This document shows positions 25,343-32,692 of a DNA stretch of 64,000 nt, one piece after another. Within the stretch, counting starts at the first letter, position 1. Each line of letters starts with the position of its first letter. The notes beneath the pieces were generated by a model. The model was not told the origin of the DNA, did no database searches, and worked only from the letters and a program-made list of their open reading frames with translations. The DNA is from Pseudomonas sp. SCB32 (GTDB lineage: Bacteria; Pseudomonadota; Gammaproteobacteria; Pseudomonadales; Pseudomonadaceae), in assembly GCF_009189165.1 (NCBI RefSeq), contig NZ_CP045118.1, positions 2,294,001 to 2,358,000 of the forward strand, in the 5' to 3' direction. Made by a program: the position numbers and the translations under genes.

Positions 25343-27793
25343 TCAGGCGGGCTCCAGCTGCTTGAGGGGAATCCGTTCGAATTCCTTCTTCAGCGGCTGC
25401 TGGGCGATACGCTCCTGCCATGGGTCCTGTTCCAGTGACAGGGAGAATTGCAGCCGCGCATTGAGCGCCTGGCGGTTCTCCGCGTCTTCCAGCACGGCCT
25501 TTCTGATGCGCTCCATGCCGACCCGTTGCAGGTAGTGCACGGTGCGCTCCAGATAGAAGGCTTCCTCGCGGTAGAGCTGCAGGAAGGCGCCGCTGTACTC
25601 GCGGACTTCGTCGGAGGTCTTGAGCTTGACGAAGAACTCCGCCACCTCCGTCTTGATCCCGCCGTTACCGCCGATGTACAGCTCCCAGCCCGAATCCACG
25701 CCGATGATGCCGATGTCCTTGATGCCGGCCTCGGCACAGTTGCGCGGGCAGCCGGAGACCGCCAGCTTGACCTTGTGCGGCGACCACATGTTGAACAGGT
25801 CGTGCTCAAGATCGATGCCCAGCTGGGTCGAGTTCTGCGTGCCGAAGCGGCAGAACTCGCTGCCCACGCAGGTCTTCACGGTGCGGATGGACTTGCCGTA
25901 GGCGTGGCCGGAGGGCATGTCCAGTTCCTTCCAGATCGCCGGCAGGTCATCTTTCTTGATACCCAGCAGGTCGATGCGCTGGCCGCCGGTGACCTTGACC
26001 ATGGGTATCTGGTACTTGTCGGCGACGTCGGCGATGCGGCGCAATTCGGCGGCGTTGGTCACGCCACCCCACATGCGCGGGACCACCGAGTAGGTGCCGT
26101 CCTTCTGGATGTTGGCGTGGGCACGTTCGTTGATCAGGCGCGACTGCGGATCGTCCTTGGCCTCGCCCGGCCAGGTGGAGATCAGGTAGTAGTTCAGCGC
26201 CGGGCGGCAGGTGGCGCAGCCGTCCGGGGTGCGCCAGTCCATGAAGCGCATGGCGCTGCCCAGGGTGATCAGGTGATGCTCGCGGATCGCCTTGCGCACC
26301 TGGCCGTGGTTGAGGTCGCTGCAGCCGCAGATGGCCTTCTCGCTCTTGGGTTTCACGTCCGCCGCACCGCCCACGGTGCTGATCAGGATCTGCTCCACCA
26401 GGCCTGCGCAGGAACCGCATGAACTGGCGGCCTTGGTGTGCTTCTTCACTTCGTCGACGCTGAACAGGCCGTTCTCCTGGATCGCCTTGACGATGGTGCC
26501 CTTGCATACGCCGTTGCAGCCGCAGACCTCGGCGCTGTCGGGCATGTTCGCCGCGCTGTTCTGGCCCTGGTGGCCGACGTCGCCAATGCTGCTCTCGCCG
26601 AACATCAGGTGGTCGCGGATCTCGCCGACGTTGTGGTTCTCGCGGATCTGCCGGAAGTACCAGCCACCGTCGGCGGTGTCGCCATAGAGGCAGGCGCCGA
26701 CCAGCACGTCATCCTTGATCACCAGCTTCTTGTAAACACCGCCGATGGGGTCGGAGAGTGTGATGGTCTCGGTGCCTTCGCCGCCCATGAATTCGCCGGC
26801 GGAGAACAGGTCGATGCCGGTGACCTTGAGCTTGGTGGAGGTCACCGAGCCCTGGTAGCGTGCGAAGCCGAGCATGGCCAGGTGGTTGGCGCAGACCTTG
26901 GCCTGTTCGAACAGCGGCGCCACCAGGCCGTAGGCGATGCCACGGTGGCTGGCGCATTCGCCCAGGGCGTAGATGCGCGGGTCATAGGTCTGCAGGGTGT
27001 CGTTGACCAGGATGCCGCGGTTACAGGGCAGGCCGGTCTTTTCCGCCAGTTCGGTGTTGGGGCGGATGCCGGCGGCCATCACCACGAGGTCGGCGGCGAT
27101 TACTTCGCCGTCCTTGAAGCGTATGGCGCAGACGCGGCCGCTGCCGTCGTCGATCAGCTCTTCGGTCTGGGTGTTCAGGCGGAAGTGAATGCCGCGCGAT
27201 TCCAGCGCACCCTGCAGCAGCTTGCCGGCGGTGCGGTCCAGCTGGCGTTCCAGCAGCCAGTCGGAGAGGTGCACCACGGTGACGTCCATGCCGCGCTGCT
27301 TGAGACCGTTGGCCGCTTCCAGGCCGAGCAGGCCGCCGCCGATAACCACCGCATGGCTGTGGGTGCCGGCGGTGTCGATCATGGTCTGGGTGTCGGCGAT
27401 GTCGCGGTAGCCGATCACGCCCTGCAGGCGGCTGCCCGGCACCGGCAGGATAAAGGGGTTGGAGCCGGTGGCGATCAGCAGGCGGTCGTACCCGGCCTCG
27501 GTGCCGTCTTCGGCGTAGACCTTGCGGCGGTGGCGGTCGATGCGGCTGACCTTGCGGTTGAGCAACAGGCGGATGCCGTTCTGGCTGTACCAGTTGAGGT
27601 CGTTGAGGACGATGTCCTCGAAGGCCTGCTCGCCGGCCAGTACGGGGGAGAGCAGGATGCGGTTGTAGTTGGGGTGGGGTTCTGCGCCGAATACGGTGAT
27701 GTCGTAGAGGTCAGGGGCGATCTTCAGCAGTTCTTCCAGGGTCCGCACACCGGCCATGCCGTTGCCGATCAGTACGAGCTTGAGCTTTTTCAT
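25343..27793 (-). CDS. nirB: nitrite reductase (NAD(P)H) large subunit
   Basis: 816 residues. An N-terminal FAD/NADH domain (V-L-I-G-N-G-M-A-G-V-R-T-L-E-E-L-L; V-I-G-G-G-L-L-G-L-E-A) is followed by two BFD-like Cys clusters (C-G-C-N-G-V-C...C-G-S-C and C-G-C-S-D...C-A-T-C) and the siroheme/[4Fe-4S] domain with C-V-G-S-E-F-C and S-G-C-P-R-N-C. It reduces nitrite to ammonium in the cytoplasm. First gene of the nirB-nirD-nasC-cobA operon; its leader carries a sigma-54-like promoter and an ANTAR antitermination module. GGAG precedes the ATG. Confidence 0.96.
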   Translation of the reverse strand: MKKLKLVLIGNGMAGVRTLEELLKIAPDLYDITVFGAEPHPNYNRILLSPVLAGEQAFEDIVLNDLNWYSQNGIRLLLNRKVSRIDRHRRKVYAEDGTEAGYDRLLIATGSNPFILPVPGSRLQGVIGYRDIADTQTMIDTAGTHSHAVVIGGGLLGLEAANGLKQRGMDVTVVHLSDWLLERQLDRTAGKLLQGALESRGIHFRLNTQTEELIDDGSGRVCAIRFKDGEVIAADLVVMAAGIRPNTELAEKTGLPCNRGILVNDTLQTYDPRIYALGECASHRGIAYGLVAPLFEQAKVCANHLAMLGFARYQGSVTSTKLKVTGIDLFSAGEFMGGEGTETITLSDPIGGVYKKLVIKDDVLVGACLYGDTADGGWYFRQIRENHNVGEIRDHLMFGESSIGDVGHQGQNSAANMPDSAEVCGCNGVCKGTIVKAIQENGLFSVDEVKKHTKAASSCGSCAGLVEQILISTVGGAADVKPKSEKAICGCSDLNHGQVRKAIREHHLITLGSAMRFMDWRTPDGCATCRPALNYYLISTWPGEAKDDPQSRLINERAHANIQKDGTYSVVPRMWGGVTNAAELRRIADVADKYQIPMVKVTGGQRIDLLGIKKDDLPAIWKELDMPSGHAYGKSIRTVKTCVGSEFCRFGTQNSTQLGIDLEHDLFNMWSPHKVKLAVSGCPRNCAEAGIKDIGIIGVDSGWELYIGGNGGIKTEVAEFFVKLKTSDEVREYSGAFLQLYREEAFYLERTVHYLQRVGMERIRKAVLEDAENRQALNARLQFSLSLEQDPWQERIAQQPLKKEFERIPLKQLEPA

Positions 27794-27824
27794 GTCAGGG
27801 CTCCGTCACGCAATCGCGGAAAAC

Positions 27825-27864
27825 AAAAAAGGCGTCCCGCCGGTTACCCAGCGAGGACGCCTTT
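27825..27864 (-). terminator. intrinsic terminator in the nirB leader
   Basis: On the minus strand, AAAGGCGTCC pairs with GGACGCCTTT, extended inward by CGCTGG/CCGGCG around a GTAA loop, and is followed by a six-T run (27830-27825). It lies only about 30 bp before the nirB start, so it must be bypassed for expression. Its 5' arm overlaps the second ANTAR hairpin, making the two structures mutually exclusive. Confidence 0.85.
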
Positions 27865-27887
27865 GTCCAAGTCCCGATCGGTCGGGA
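27855..27887 (-). promoter_or_regulatory. ANTAR (NasT) antitermination target in the nirB leader
   Basis: Two consecutive minus-strand hairpins: CCCG-ACCGAT-CGGG (27886-27873, with an outer T-A pair) and GGAC-AAAGGC-GTCC (27868-27855), three bases apart. Both loops are six bases long with A at position 1 and G at position 4, the published recognition pattern for ANTAR-domain proteins. The second hairpin uses the bases of the terminator 5' arm. The ANTAR protein NasT is encoded at 33588-34166. Confidence 0.75.
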
Positions 27888-27941
27888 AGTGCGAGCCTCT
27901 TCGTTGAGGGACGCGCCTTTGTAGATTGCTGCGAAGGTTAT

Positions 27942-27957
27942 TGCAGGGGCTGTGCCA
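27942..27957 (-). promoter_or_regulatory. sigma-54-like promoter of the nirB operon
   Basis: The minus strand reads TGGCAC-AGCCCC-TGCA. GG and GC are separated by ten bases, as in the -24/-12 consensus TGGCAC-N5-TTGC. Predicted start near 27931, about 45 bases before the first ANTAR hairpin. This fits NtrC/RpoN control of nitrate assimilation. Confidence 0.55.
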
Positions 27958-28061
27958 ACTTGTTTGGGGCCCCGATTCTCAGGCATTACGACTGAATTGC
28001 CGGGGAGTCGGAGCCGTTTGCTGCACTGCGGTGATGCGTTTTGAACCGATTCGGTGCGCCT

Positions 28062-29732
28062 TCAGCCGCGATGCAGCATCCAGAGAATCAGCCCAAGGTT
28101 GATTGCCAGGGATGCCAGGGCAACCCCACGCCAGACCCTGAGCGGTTCGCGTTCCAGCAGCGGACGCGGACGCGTCGGCGTCTGGCGTTCACCGTGTTCC
28201 AGGGCGAGCAGGCATTCCTCGGCGGTTTCGAAGCGCTGTTGTGGCTGGGCGGCGATCAGCCGGGAAAGCCAGTCGTCCAGCCAGGCCGGCACGTCCGGGC
28301 GATAGCGGCTGGCCGGCGCGGGCGTGCCGAAGCGTGGGTGCTGGAAGGCTTCGATCTCGCCGTAGGGATAATGGCCGCAGAGCAGCCGGTACAGCGTGAC
28401 GCCGGCCGCATAGAGGTCCTGGCGGGCGTCCGGCGATGCGCCCTGGAAGGACTCGGGTGCGAGGTAGCTCGGAGTGCCGGGCAGGTCGTGCGGGTCCTCC
28501 TTCGACAAGCCGGGGCAATAGGCCAGGCCGAAGTCCAGCAGACGCAGCTCGCCGTCGTCGGCCCAGTGCAGGTTCTCCGGCTTGATGTCGCGATGCAGGA
28601 TGTTGCGCCGGTGCAGTTGCCCCAATCCGCGCAGCAGGCGCTGGGCGAGGTCGAGCCAGTCGGGCAGGGCGAGCGGGCCATTGAGCCTGAGGTGTTCGTC
28701 CAGCGTCTGCCCCCGATACTCGCGCATCACATAGTAGAGGTGCTGGCGTTGCGGCAGGCTGTGCAGCTCCGGGAAGTAGCGGCCCTGCACGCGGCGCAGG
28801 AACCATTCCTCCAGCAGCAGCGCCTGGGCGGCTTCCGCGGAATCGCGCAGCGCTGGTGGCAGGGTCTTGAGCAGCCAGGGGCGATTCTGCCGATCACGTA
28901 CGCGGTAGATCAGCGACTGGCGGGACTGGGCCAGCTTGCCGTCGATCTGCCAGCCCTCGAATTCCTGTTCGTCCCGCAGGGCGGGCGCTACGGGCCAATG
29001 ATCGAGTTGAGCAAGAGCGTCGCCCAGGCCGGCCGGCGGCAAATCTTCCACACGCAGGATCAGGGCGCTGGCGTTGTCCTGGCTGCCGGCCAGGTGGGCG
29101 GCATTGACCAGGGCATCGGCACAGGCCTGTAGCGAAGGCGCATCTTCCAGCAGGCGCAGGACTCCCGCGTCGCCCAGCGTGGCCCAGACCCCGTCGCTGA
29201 CCAGCAGGAAACAGTGGCCGCTCTCCAGCTCGCCATCGCGATAGTCCACCACCAGGTGTTGGTCGAGGCCCAGCGCGCGCTTGAGCACGTGCTGCATGCC
29301 CGGCTGTTCCCAGACATGGTCCTGGGTCAGGCAATCCAGTTGCCCGGCGCTCCAGCGGTACAGGCGACAGTCGCCGACATGGGCGAGGGTGAAGCGCCGG
29401 CCCCGCAAGACCAGCGCGGTAAGGGTGGTGAGTAGCGGTTGCCCGCCGCCGTTGGCCTGCAGCCAGCGGTTCTGCGAGATCAGCAGGCGGTCGAGGGCCT
29501 GGGCGACGGCCCAGGTCTCGGGGGTGGCGTAGTAGTCGACGGCCAGCGCCTGCAGGGTCAGGCGCGCGGCCAGGCCACCGTCGGCGCAATGGCTGACGCC
29601 GTCGGCGATGGCGAACAGGTGCCCCTTGCTGGCGGCCAGCCCTGCGGGCGGGGTGACCACCCGCAGGGCATCCTGGTTCTCGTCGCGCGGGCCGATGGCG
29701 CTGGCCTGGGCGAAGCTCAGGGTGAGGCTCAT
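28062..29732 (-). CDS. PP2C phosphatase fused to Ser/Thr protein kinase
   Basis: 556 residues from the ATG at 29732 (AGGGGG upstream). The N-terminal PP2C phosphatase (about 5-235) has G-P-R-D-E-N-Q-D and L-L-V-S-D-G-V-W. The Hanks-type kinase (about 265-525) has I-L-H-R-D-I-K-P-E-N-L, L-D-F-G and S-Y-L-A-P-E-S. One C-terminal TM helix (L-A-S-L-A-I-N-L-G-L-I-L-W-M-L) anchors it, with both catalytic domains cytoplasmic. It lies between nirB and the nitrate transporter nasA and is probably read from the nasA promoter. Its targets are unknown; a role in nitrate assimilation is inferred from position alone. Confidence 0.9.
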   Translation of the reverse strand: MSLTLSFAQASAIGPRDENQDALRVVTPPAGLAASKGHLFAIADGVSHCADGGLAARLTLQALAVDYYATPETWAVAQALDRLLISQNRWLQANGGGQPLLTTLTALVLRGRRFTLAHVGDCRLYRWSAGQLDCLTQDHVWEQPGMQHVLKRALGLDQHLVVDYRDGELESGHCFLLVSDGVWATLGDAGVLRLLEDAPSLQACADALVNAAHLAGSQDNASALILRVEDLPPAGLGDALAQLDHWPVAPALRDEQEFEGWQIDGKLAQSRQSLIYRVRDRQNRPWLLKTLPPALRDSAEAAQALLLEEWFLRRVQGRYFPELHSLPQRQHLYYVMREYRGQTLDEHLRLNGPLALPDWLDLAQRLLRGLGQLHRRNILHRDIKPENLHWADDGELRLLDFGLAYCPGLSKEDPHDLPGTPSYLAPESFQGASPDARQDLYAAGVTLYRLLCGHYPYGEIEAFQHPRFGTPAPASRYRPDVPAWLDDWLSRLIAAQPQQRFETAEECLLALEHGERQTPTRPRPLLEREPLRVWRGVALASLAINLGLILWMLHRG

Positions 29733-29742
29733 GGTTTCCCCC

Positions 29743-29791
29743 TGTAGGAGCGGGCCATGCCCGTGATTCGCGCGCATGGCGCGCTCCTACA
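29743..29791. repeat. REP inverted pair beside the kinase start
   Basis: TGTAGGAGCGGGCCATGCCC and GCGCATGGCGCGCTCCTACA are facing copies of the Pseudomonas REP family, separated by a few bases. The pair fills most of the nasA-kinase gap and ends 10 bp before the kinase start codon. A hairpin here would sit right against the kinase ribosome site. Confidence 0.75.
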
Positions 29792-29809
29792 AAGGTGACA
29801 TGCCATGGC

Positions 29810-31021
29810 TTACACCCGCGCCGCGGTGACGGCCGCACTGCCCCAGGTGGTGCGCCAGCGCGCCTTTACCGCGTGCAGGCCGAACCAGGCCAGCACGCCG
29901 AGGCTGGCGAACAGCCACAGGCCGATCTGATAATCCCCGGTAGCCTGCTTGATCGCGCCCAGGCCCGCCGTCAGGCAGAAGCCGCCGATTCCGCCGGCCA
30001 TCCCGATCAGCCCGGTCATCACGCCGATGGTCTGGCGGAATCGCTGCGGCACCAGTTGGAACACCGCGCCATTGCCCGCACCGAGGCTGAGCATGGCGAC
30101 CACGAAGAGGCTCAGCGCCGTCAACGCGCTGGGCAGGTGGAAGCCCACGGCGGCGATGCAGATGGAGGCGACGGTGTACATCACCAGCAAGCTGCGGATG
30201 CCGCCGATGCGGTCAGCCAGGGCGCCGCCCAGCGGGCGCATCAGGCTACCGGCGAAGACGCAGGCGGCGGTGTAGTAGCCGGCTTTCACCGGGTCCAGGC
30301 CGTACTGGTCGTGGAAGTAGCCGGGCAGCGTGCTGGCCAGGCCGAGGAAGCCGCCGAAGGTCACGCTGTAGAAGAACATGAACCACCAGCTGTCGCGGTC
30401 GCCCAGGGCCTTCAGGTAGTCGCCCACGGCCTTGGGAGCCGGGCGCTCCGGAGCATTGCGAGCGAGCAGGGCGAACACTGCCAGAGTCGCCAGCAGCGGG
30501 ATCAGCGCGAAGCCGAAGACGTTCTGCCAGCCGAAGGCGGCGGCGATGGCGGGGGCGAACAGCGCGGTGAGCACGGTGCCGGAGTTGCCAGCGCCGGCGA
30601 TGCCCATGGCCTTGCCCTGGTGCTGCGGCGGATACCACTGCGAAGCCAGCGGCAACGCTACGGCGAAGGAGGCGCCGGCCATGCCCAGCAGCACGCCGAG
30701 GATCATCGCCTGCTCCAGGCTGTGGATACCCAGCCGCCAGGCGCCGAACAGCGCGCAGATGACGATCACCTGGCCGAGGATGCCGGCGGCCTTGGGCGAC
30801 CAGCGATCGGCCAGCAGGCCCATCAGAAAGCGCAGGATGGCGCCGGATAGGATGGGTGTTGCCACCATCAGCGCGCGCTGCTGGGTGGTCAGTTGCAGGT
30901 CGGTGGCGATCTGTACCGCCAGCGGGCCGAGGACGTACCAGACCATGAAGCTCAGGTCGAAATACAGGAAGGCGGCAAACAGGGTCGGCGCGTGGCCGGC
31001 TTTCCAGAAACTCGTGTTCAT
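29810..31021 (-). CDS. nasA: nitrate/nitrite transporter, MFS family
   Basis: 403 residues from the ATG at 31021, preceded by GAGGTG; a longer open frame upstream runs through the leader and is not credible. About twelve TM helices, with nitrate-porter (NNP) features: the N-terminal F-L-Y-F-D-L-S-F-M-V-W-Y-V-L-G-P-L and Gly-rich helices (G-A-G-N-S-G-T-V; A-G-G-I-G-G-F). It imports nitrate for NasC/NirBD. Its long leader holds a sigma-54-like promoter, an ANTAR target and a terminator, plus an inserted 264-bp element. The kinase gene follows 77 bp downstream. Confidence 0.93.
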   Translation of the reverse strand: MNTSFWKAGHAPTLFAAFLYFDLSFMVWYVLGPLAVQIATDLQLTTQQRALMVATPILSGAILRFLMGLLADRWSPKAAGILGQVIVICALFGAWRLGIHSLEQAMILGVLLGMAGASFAVALPLASQWYPPQHQGKAMGIAGAGNSGTVLTALFAPAIAAAFGWQNVFGFALIPLLATLAVFALLARNAPERPAPKAVGDYLKALGDRDSWWFMFFYSVTFGGFLGLASTLPGYFHDQYGLDPVKAGYYTAACVFAGSLMRPLGGALADRIGGIRSLLVMYTVASICIAAVGFHLPSALTALSLFVVAMLSLGAGNGAVFQLVPQRFRQTIGVMTGLIGMAGGIGGFCLTAGLGAIKQATGDYQIGLWLFASLGVLAWFGLHAVKARWRTTWGSAAVTAARV

Positions 31022-31096
31022 CGAACACCTCATCAGCAACGGTAGAGGAGCCCGGTCGTGTGCCACGTGGCAGCCGCCGGGTTCGAGAAGGTCGTG

Positions 31097-31360
31097 GGGT
31101 CTGATGACGTTTTGACGCAAGCCGCGTTGCCGCGACAAATCACGCCAGGCTAGGCGCGGGATGCAGGAAATGGTCATTCCCTTTTCAAGTCCCGCAACGA
31201 CGCATGGCGTGATTTGCCGCGCAACCCGAAGGGGCGGGCCGCATTTTGCGCAGTGCTGCGTTACTCGCCGTTCATTTGGAATGACCAAATCACTCTCCTC
31301 GCACCTTGCCCTGCGCAAAATGCGGCGCCGTCGCGGTCGCGGCAAAACGTCATCAGACCC
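31097..31360. mobile_element. 264-bp MITE-like element with 18-bp inverted ends, in the nasA leader
   Basis: The ends are a perfect inverted repeat, GGGTCTGATGACGTTTTG (31097-31114) and its complement (31343-31360). Inside are three more perfect inverted pairs: 31136-31147 with 31205-31216, 31171-31180 with 31278-31287, and 31238-31253 with 31311-31326. The middle pair crosses the other two. There is no coding frame of note and no clear target-site duplication. It separates the leader terminator from the nasA start. It may be a miniature transposable element or a structured RNA domain; other copies would decide. Confidence 0.5.
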
Positions 31361-31385
31361 TTCTGCCCCTGCGCCGGGGCAAACG

Positions 31386-31438
31386 AAAAAAGGCGTCGCT
31401 CCACCCACCGCGTGTGCGGGTGTGGATGCGACGCCTTT
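31386..31438 (-). terminator. intrinsic terminator in the nasA leader
   Basis: Minus strand: AAAGGCGTCGC pairs with GCGACGCCTTT, with a further inner stem (ACCCGC/GCGGT-GGG region) and a T run at 31391-31386. Its 5' arm overlaps the second ANTAR hairpin, as in the nirB leader. It lies 365 bases before the nasA start because of the intervening element. Confidence 0.82.
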
Positions 31439-31468
31439 GTCGAAGTCGGGTAACCGCCGTTGATTACC
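31429..31468 (-). promoter_or_regulatory. ANTAR (NasT) antitermination target in the nasA leader
   Basis: First hairpin GGTAATC-AACGGC-GGTTACC (31468-31449, one G-U pair); second CGAC-AAAGGC-GTCG (31442-31429). Both six-base loops have A at position 1 and G at position 4. The second loop, AAAGGC, is identical to that in the nirB leader. Six bases separate the hairpins. NasT from this window is the expected ligand. Confidence 0.75.
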
Positions 31469-31482
31469 ATCACCCTGGCTAG

Positions 31483-31498
31483 AGCAAGGTGTGGGCCA
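31483..31498 (-). promoter_or_regulatory. sigma-54-like promoter of nasA
   Basis: Minus strand TGGCCC-ACACC-TTGCT, with GG and GC ten bases apart, one mismatch from the -24/-12 consensus in the -24 box. The predicted start near 31472 would put the first ANTAR hairpin at about +5. Nothing else was recognised in 31499-31606. Confidence 0.5.
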
Positions 31499-31606
31499 AG
31501 AGTTAAAAGTCTTTATTTAACAAAGTGTTAGATAGGGCGGTGAGGGCTTCGGTGTGCCACAACGGGGCGCTCGCGCTCAGGGCGTGCTCCCCGTTGGGGC
31601 GGTGGT

Positions 31607-32098
31607 TCAGGGGGGAGGCGGGGCGGGGAATACGACTGCCGGACCCTTGGGTGCGCTGCCCGGCGGCAGATAGGCGGGGGCGGCCTGTCCGGCCGGCCCC
31701 AACTGGCGGACATAGCGATAGATCCCGCGCAGGTCGTCTTCGCTCATTACTCGCAGCACATGGGACGGCATGGGCGGACGGAAATTCGCCTGCCGTGCGT
31801 TGGCCAGCCACTGCTCTTCGCTGTAGGCCTGCATGTACAGGCGCAGGTTGGCGGGGTAGGTGGTGCCCCAGGGGCCGCTCCAGCCCAGCTGGTCACCCGT
31901 GAGCCAGGCGCTTTCCGGGACTTTCTCGGGGGCCATGGCGTAGCCGGGGGTGTGGCAGTCGTTGCAGCCGGCGATCTGCACCAGATAGCGGCCGCGTTGC
32001 AGGGAGTCGGTGTCCGCCGCCGGGCTCGGCGTGGACAGGGTGAGGATAGGCAGGCACAGACAACCGGACAGCGCGCCCACCCGAAGGAAGGACGGCAT
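31607..32098 (-). CDS. small exported c-type cytochrome
   Basis: 163 residues with a signal peptide (cleavage near S-P-A-A-D). One haem-binding C-N-D-C-H sits about 45 residues in (Y-L-V-Q-I-A-G-C-N-D-C-H-T-P-G), and M-P in F-R-P-P-M-P-S-H-V is the probable axial Met ligand. The C-terminus is Pro-rich. Such cytochromes usually pass electrons from periplasmic dehydrogenases. AGGAG precedes the ATG. No dehydrogenase gene is adjacent, so its partner is unknown; the place between nasA and a thioesterase suggests no function. Confidence 0.85.
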   Translation of the reverse strand: MPSFLRVGALSGCLCLPILTLSTPSPAADTDSLQRGRYLVQIAGCNDCHTPGYAMAPEKVPESAWLTGDQLGWSGPWGTTYPANLRLYMQAYSEEQWLANARQANFRPPMPSHVLRVMSEDDLRGIYRYVRQLGPAGQAAPAYLPPGSAPKGPAVVFPAPPPP

Positions 32099-32177
32099 TG
32101 GAGGTTCTCCTCTGAGGTCGATTTGGTTTACGGCTCCAGAGGTATAGCGCGTTGCCAGTATCCGTGCCCGGCGTGGT

Positions 32178-32606
32178 TCAGGCGATCCAGTTCACATTGG
32201 GGAATGCGTCACGAAACGCCTCGGGAATGGGCGTGACCTTGCCGACCTGGTAGTCGAAGAACACGAATCCGGACTTGGCCATGGCCACCAGGGTGCCGTC
32301 CGCTGGACGGGTGATGCGGAAGATGATGTCGCCGCCGTACTTGTTGAAGTCCATGACGCCGACTTCGAACAGTAACTGGTCGCGGGCATGGGCCTCGGCG
32401 CGGTAGGTGGTGGCGAGGTCAGTGACGATGATGCCGGTCTCGCGGATGCCGTAGTCGAACAGGAAGCGCGCGCGGGCCTCGGAAATCATCGAGATCATCG
32501 AGTCGTTGCCCAGGTGGTTGGCGCCGTTGATGTCGGTGACGCGCACGGTCAGCTTGGTTTCGTAGAGGAAGAGTTCTTCGGGGAATTCCAGTTTCAGGCG
32601 GGCCAT
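32178..32606 (-). CDS. acyl-CoA thioesterase, hotdog fold
   Basis: 142 residues from the ATG at 32606, behind GAGAG; a second ATG at 32624 is possible. The sequence fits 4HBT-type thioesterases: V-R-V-T-D-I-N-G-A-N-H-L-G-N-D near the N-terminus, which places the catalytic Asp/Asn and a His, then G-I-I-V-T-D-L-A-T-T-Y-R-A-E. It should hydrolyse an acyl-CoA in the cytoplasm; chain length cannot be read from the sequence. The open frame continues upstream through the PL7 gene region but is not credible there. Confidence 0.82.
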   Translation of the reverse strand: MARLKLEFPEELFLYETKLTVRVTDINGANHLGNDSMISMISEARARFLFDYGIRETGIIVTDLATTYRAEAHARDQLLFEVGVMDFNKYGGDIIFRITRPADGTLVAMAKSGFVFFDYQVGKVTPIPEAFRDAFPNVNWIA

Positions 32607-32692
32607 GGGGCGCTCTCGGATCATAGGGAGTGCGCCATTGTACGGAGCCCGCCGCCGGTTTCGCAGCGCCATTGGCGGGCGGAATGGGGACG

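Noticed and set aside
31022..31408. N-terminal extension of nasA through its leader
   Set aside because: The frame stays open by chance through the inserted element and leader terminator. The ATG at 31021 has GAGGTG and starts a normal transporter N-terminus.
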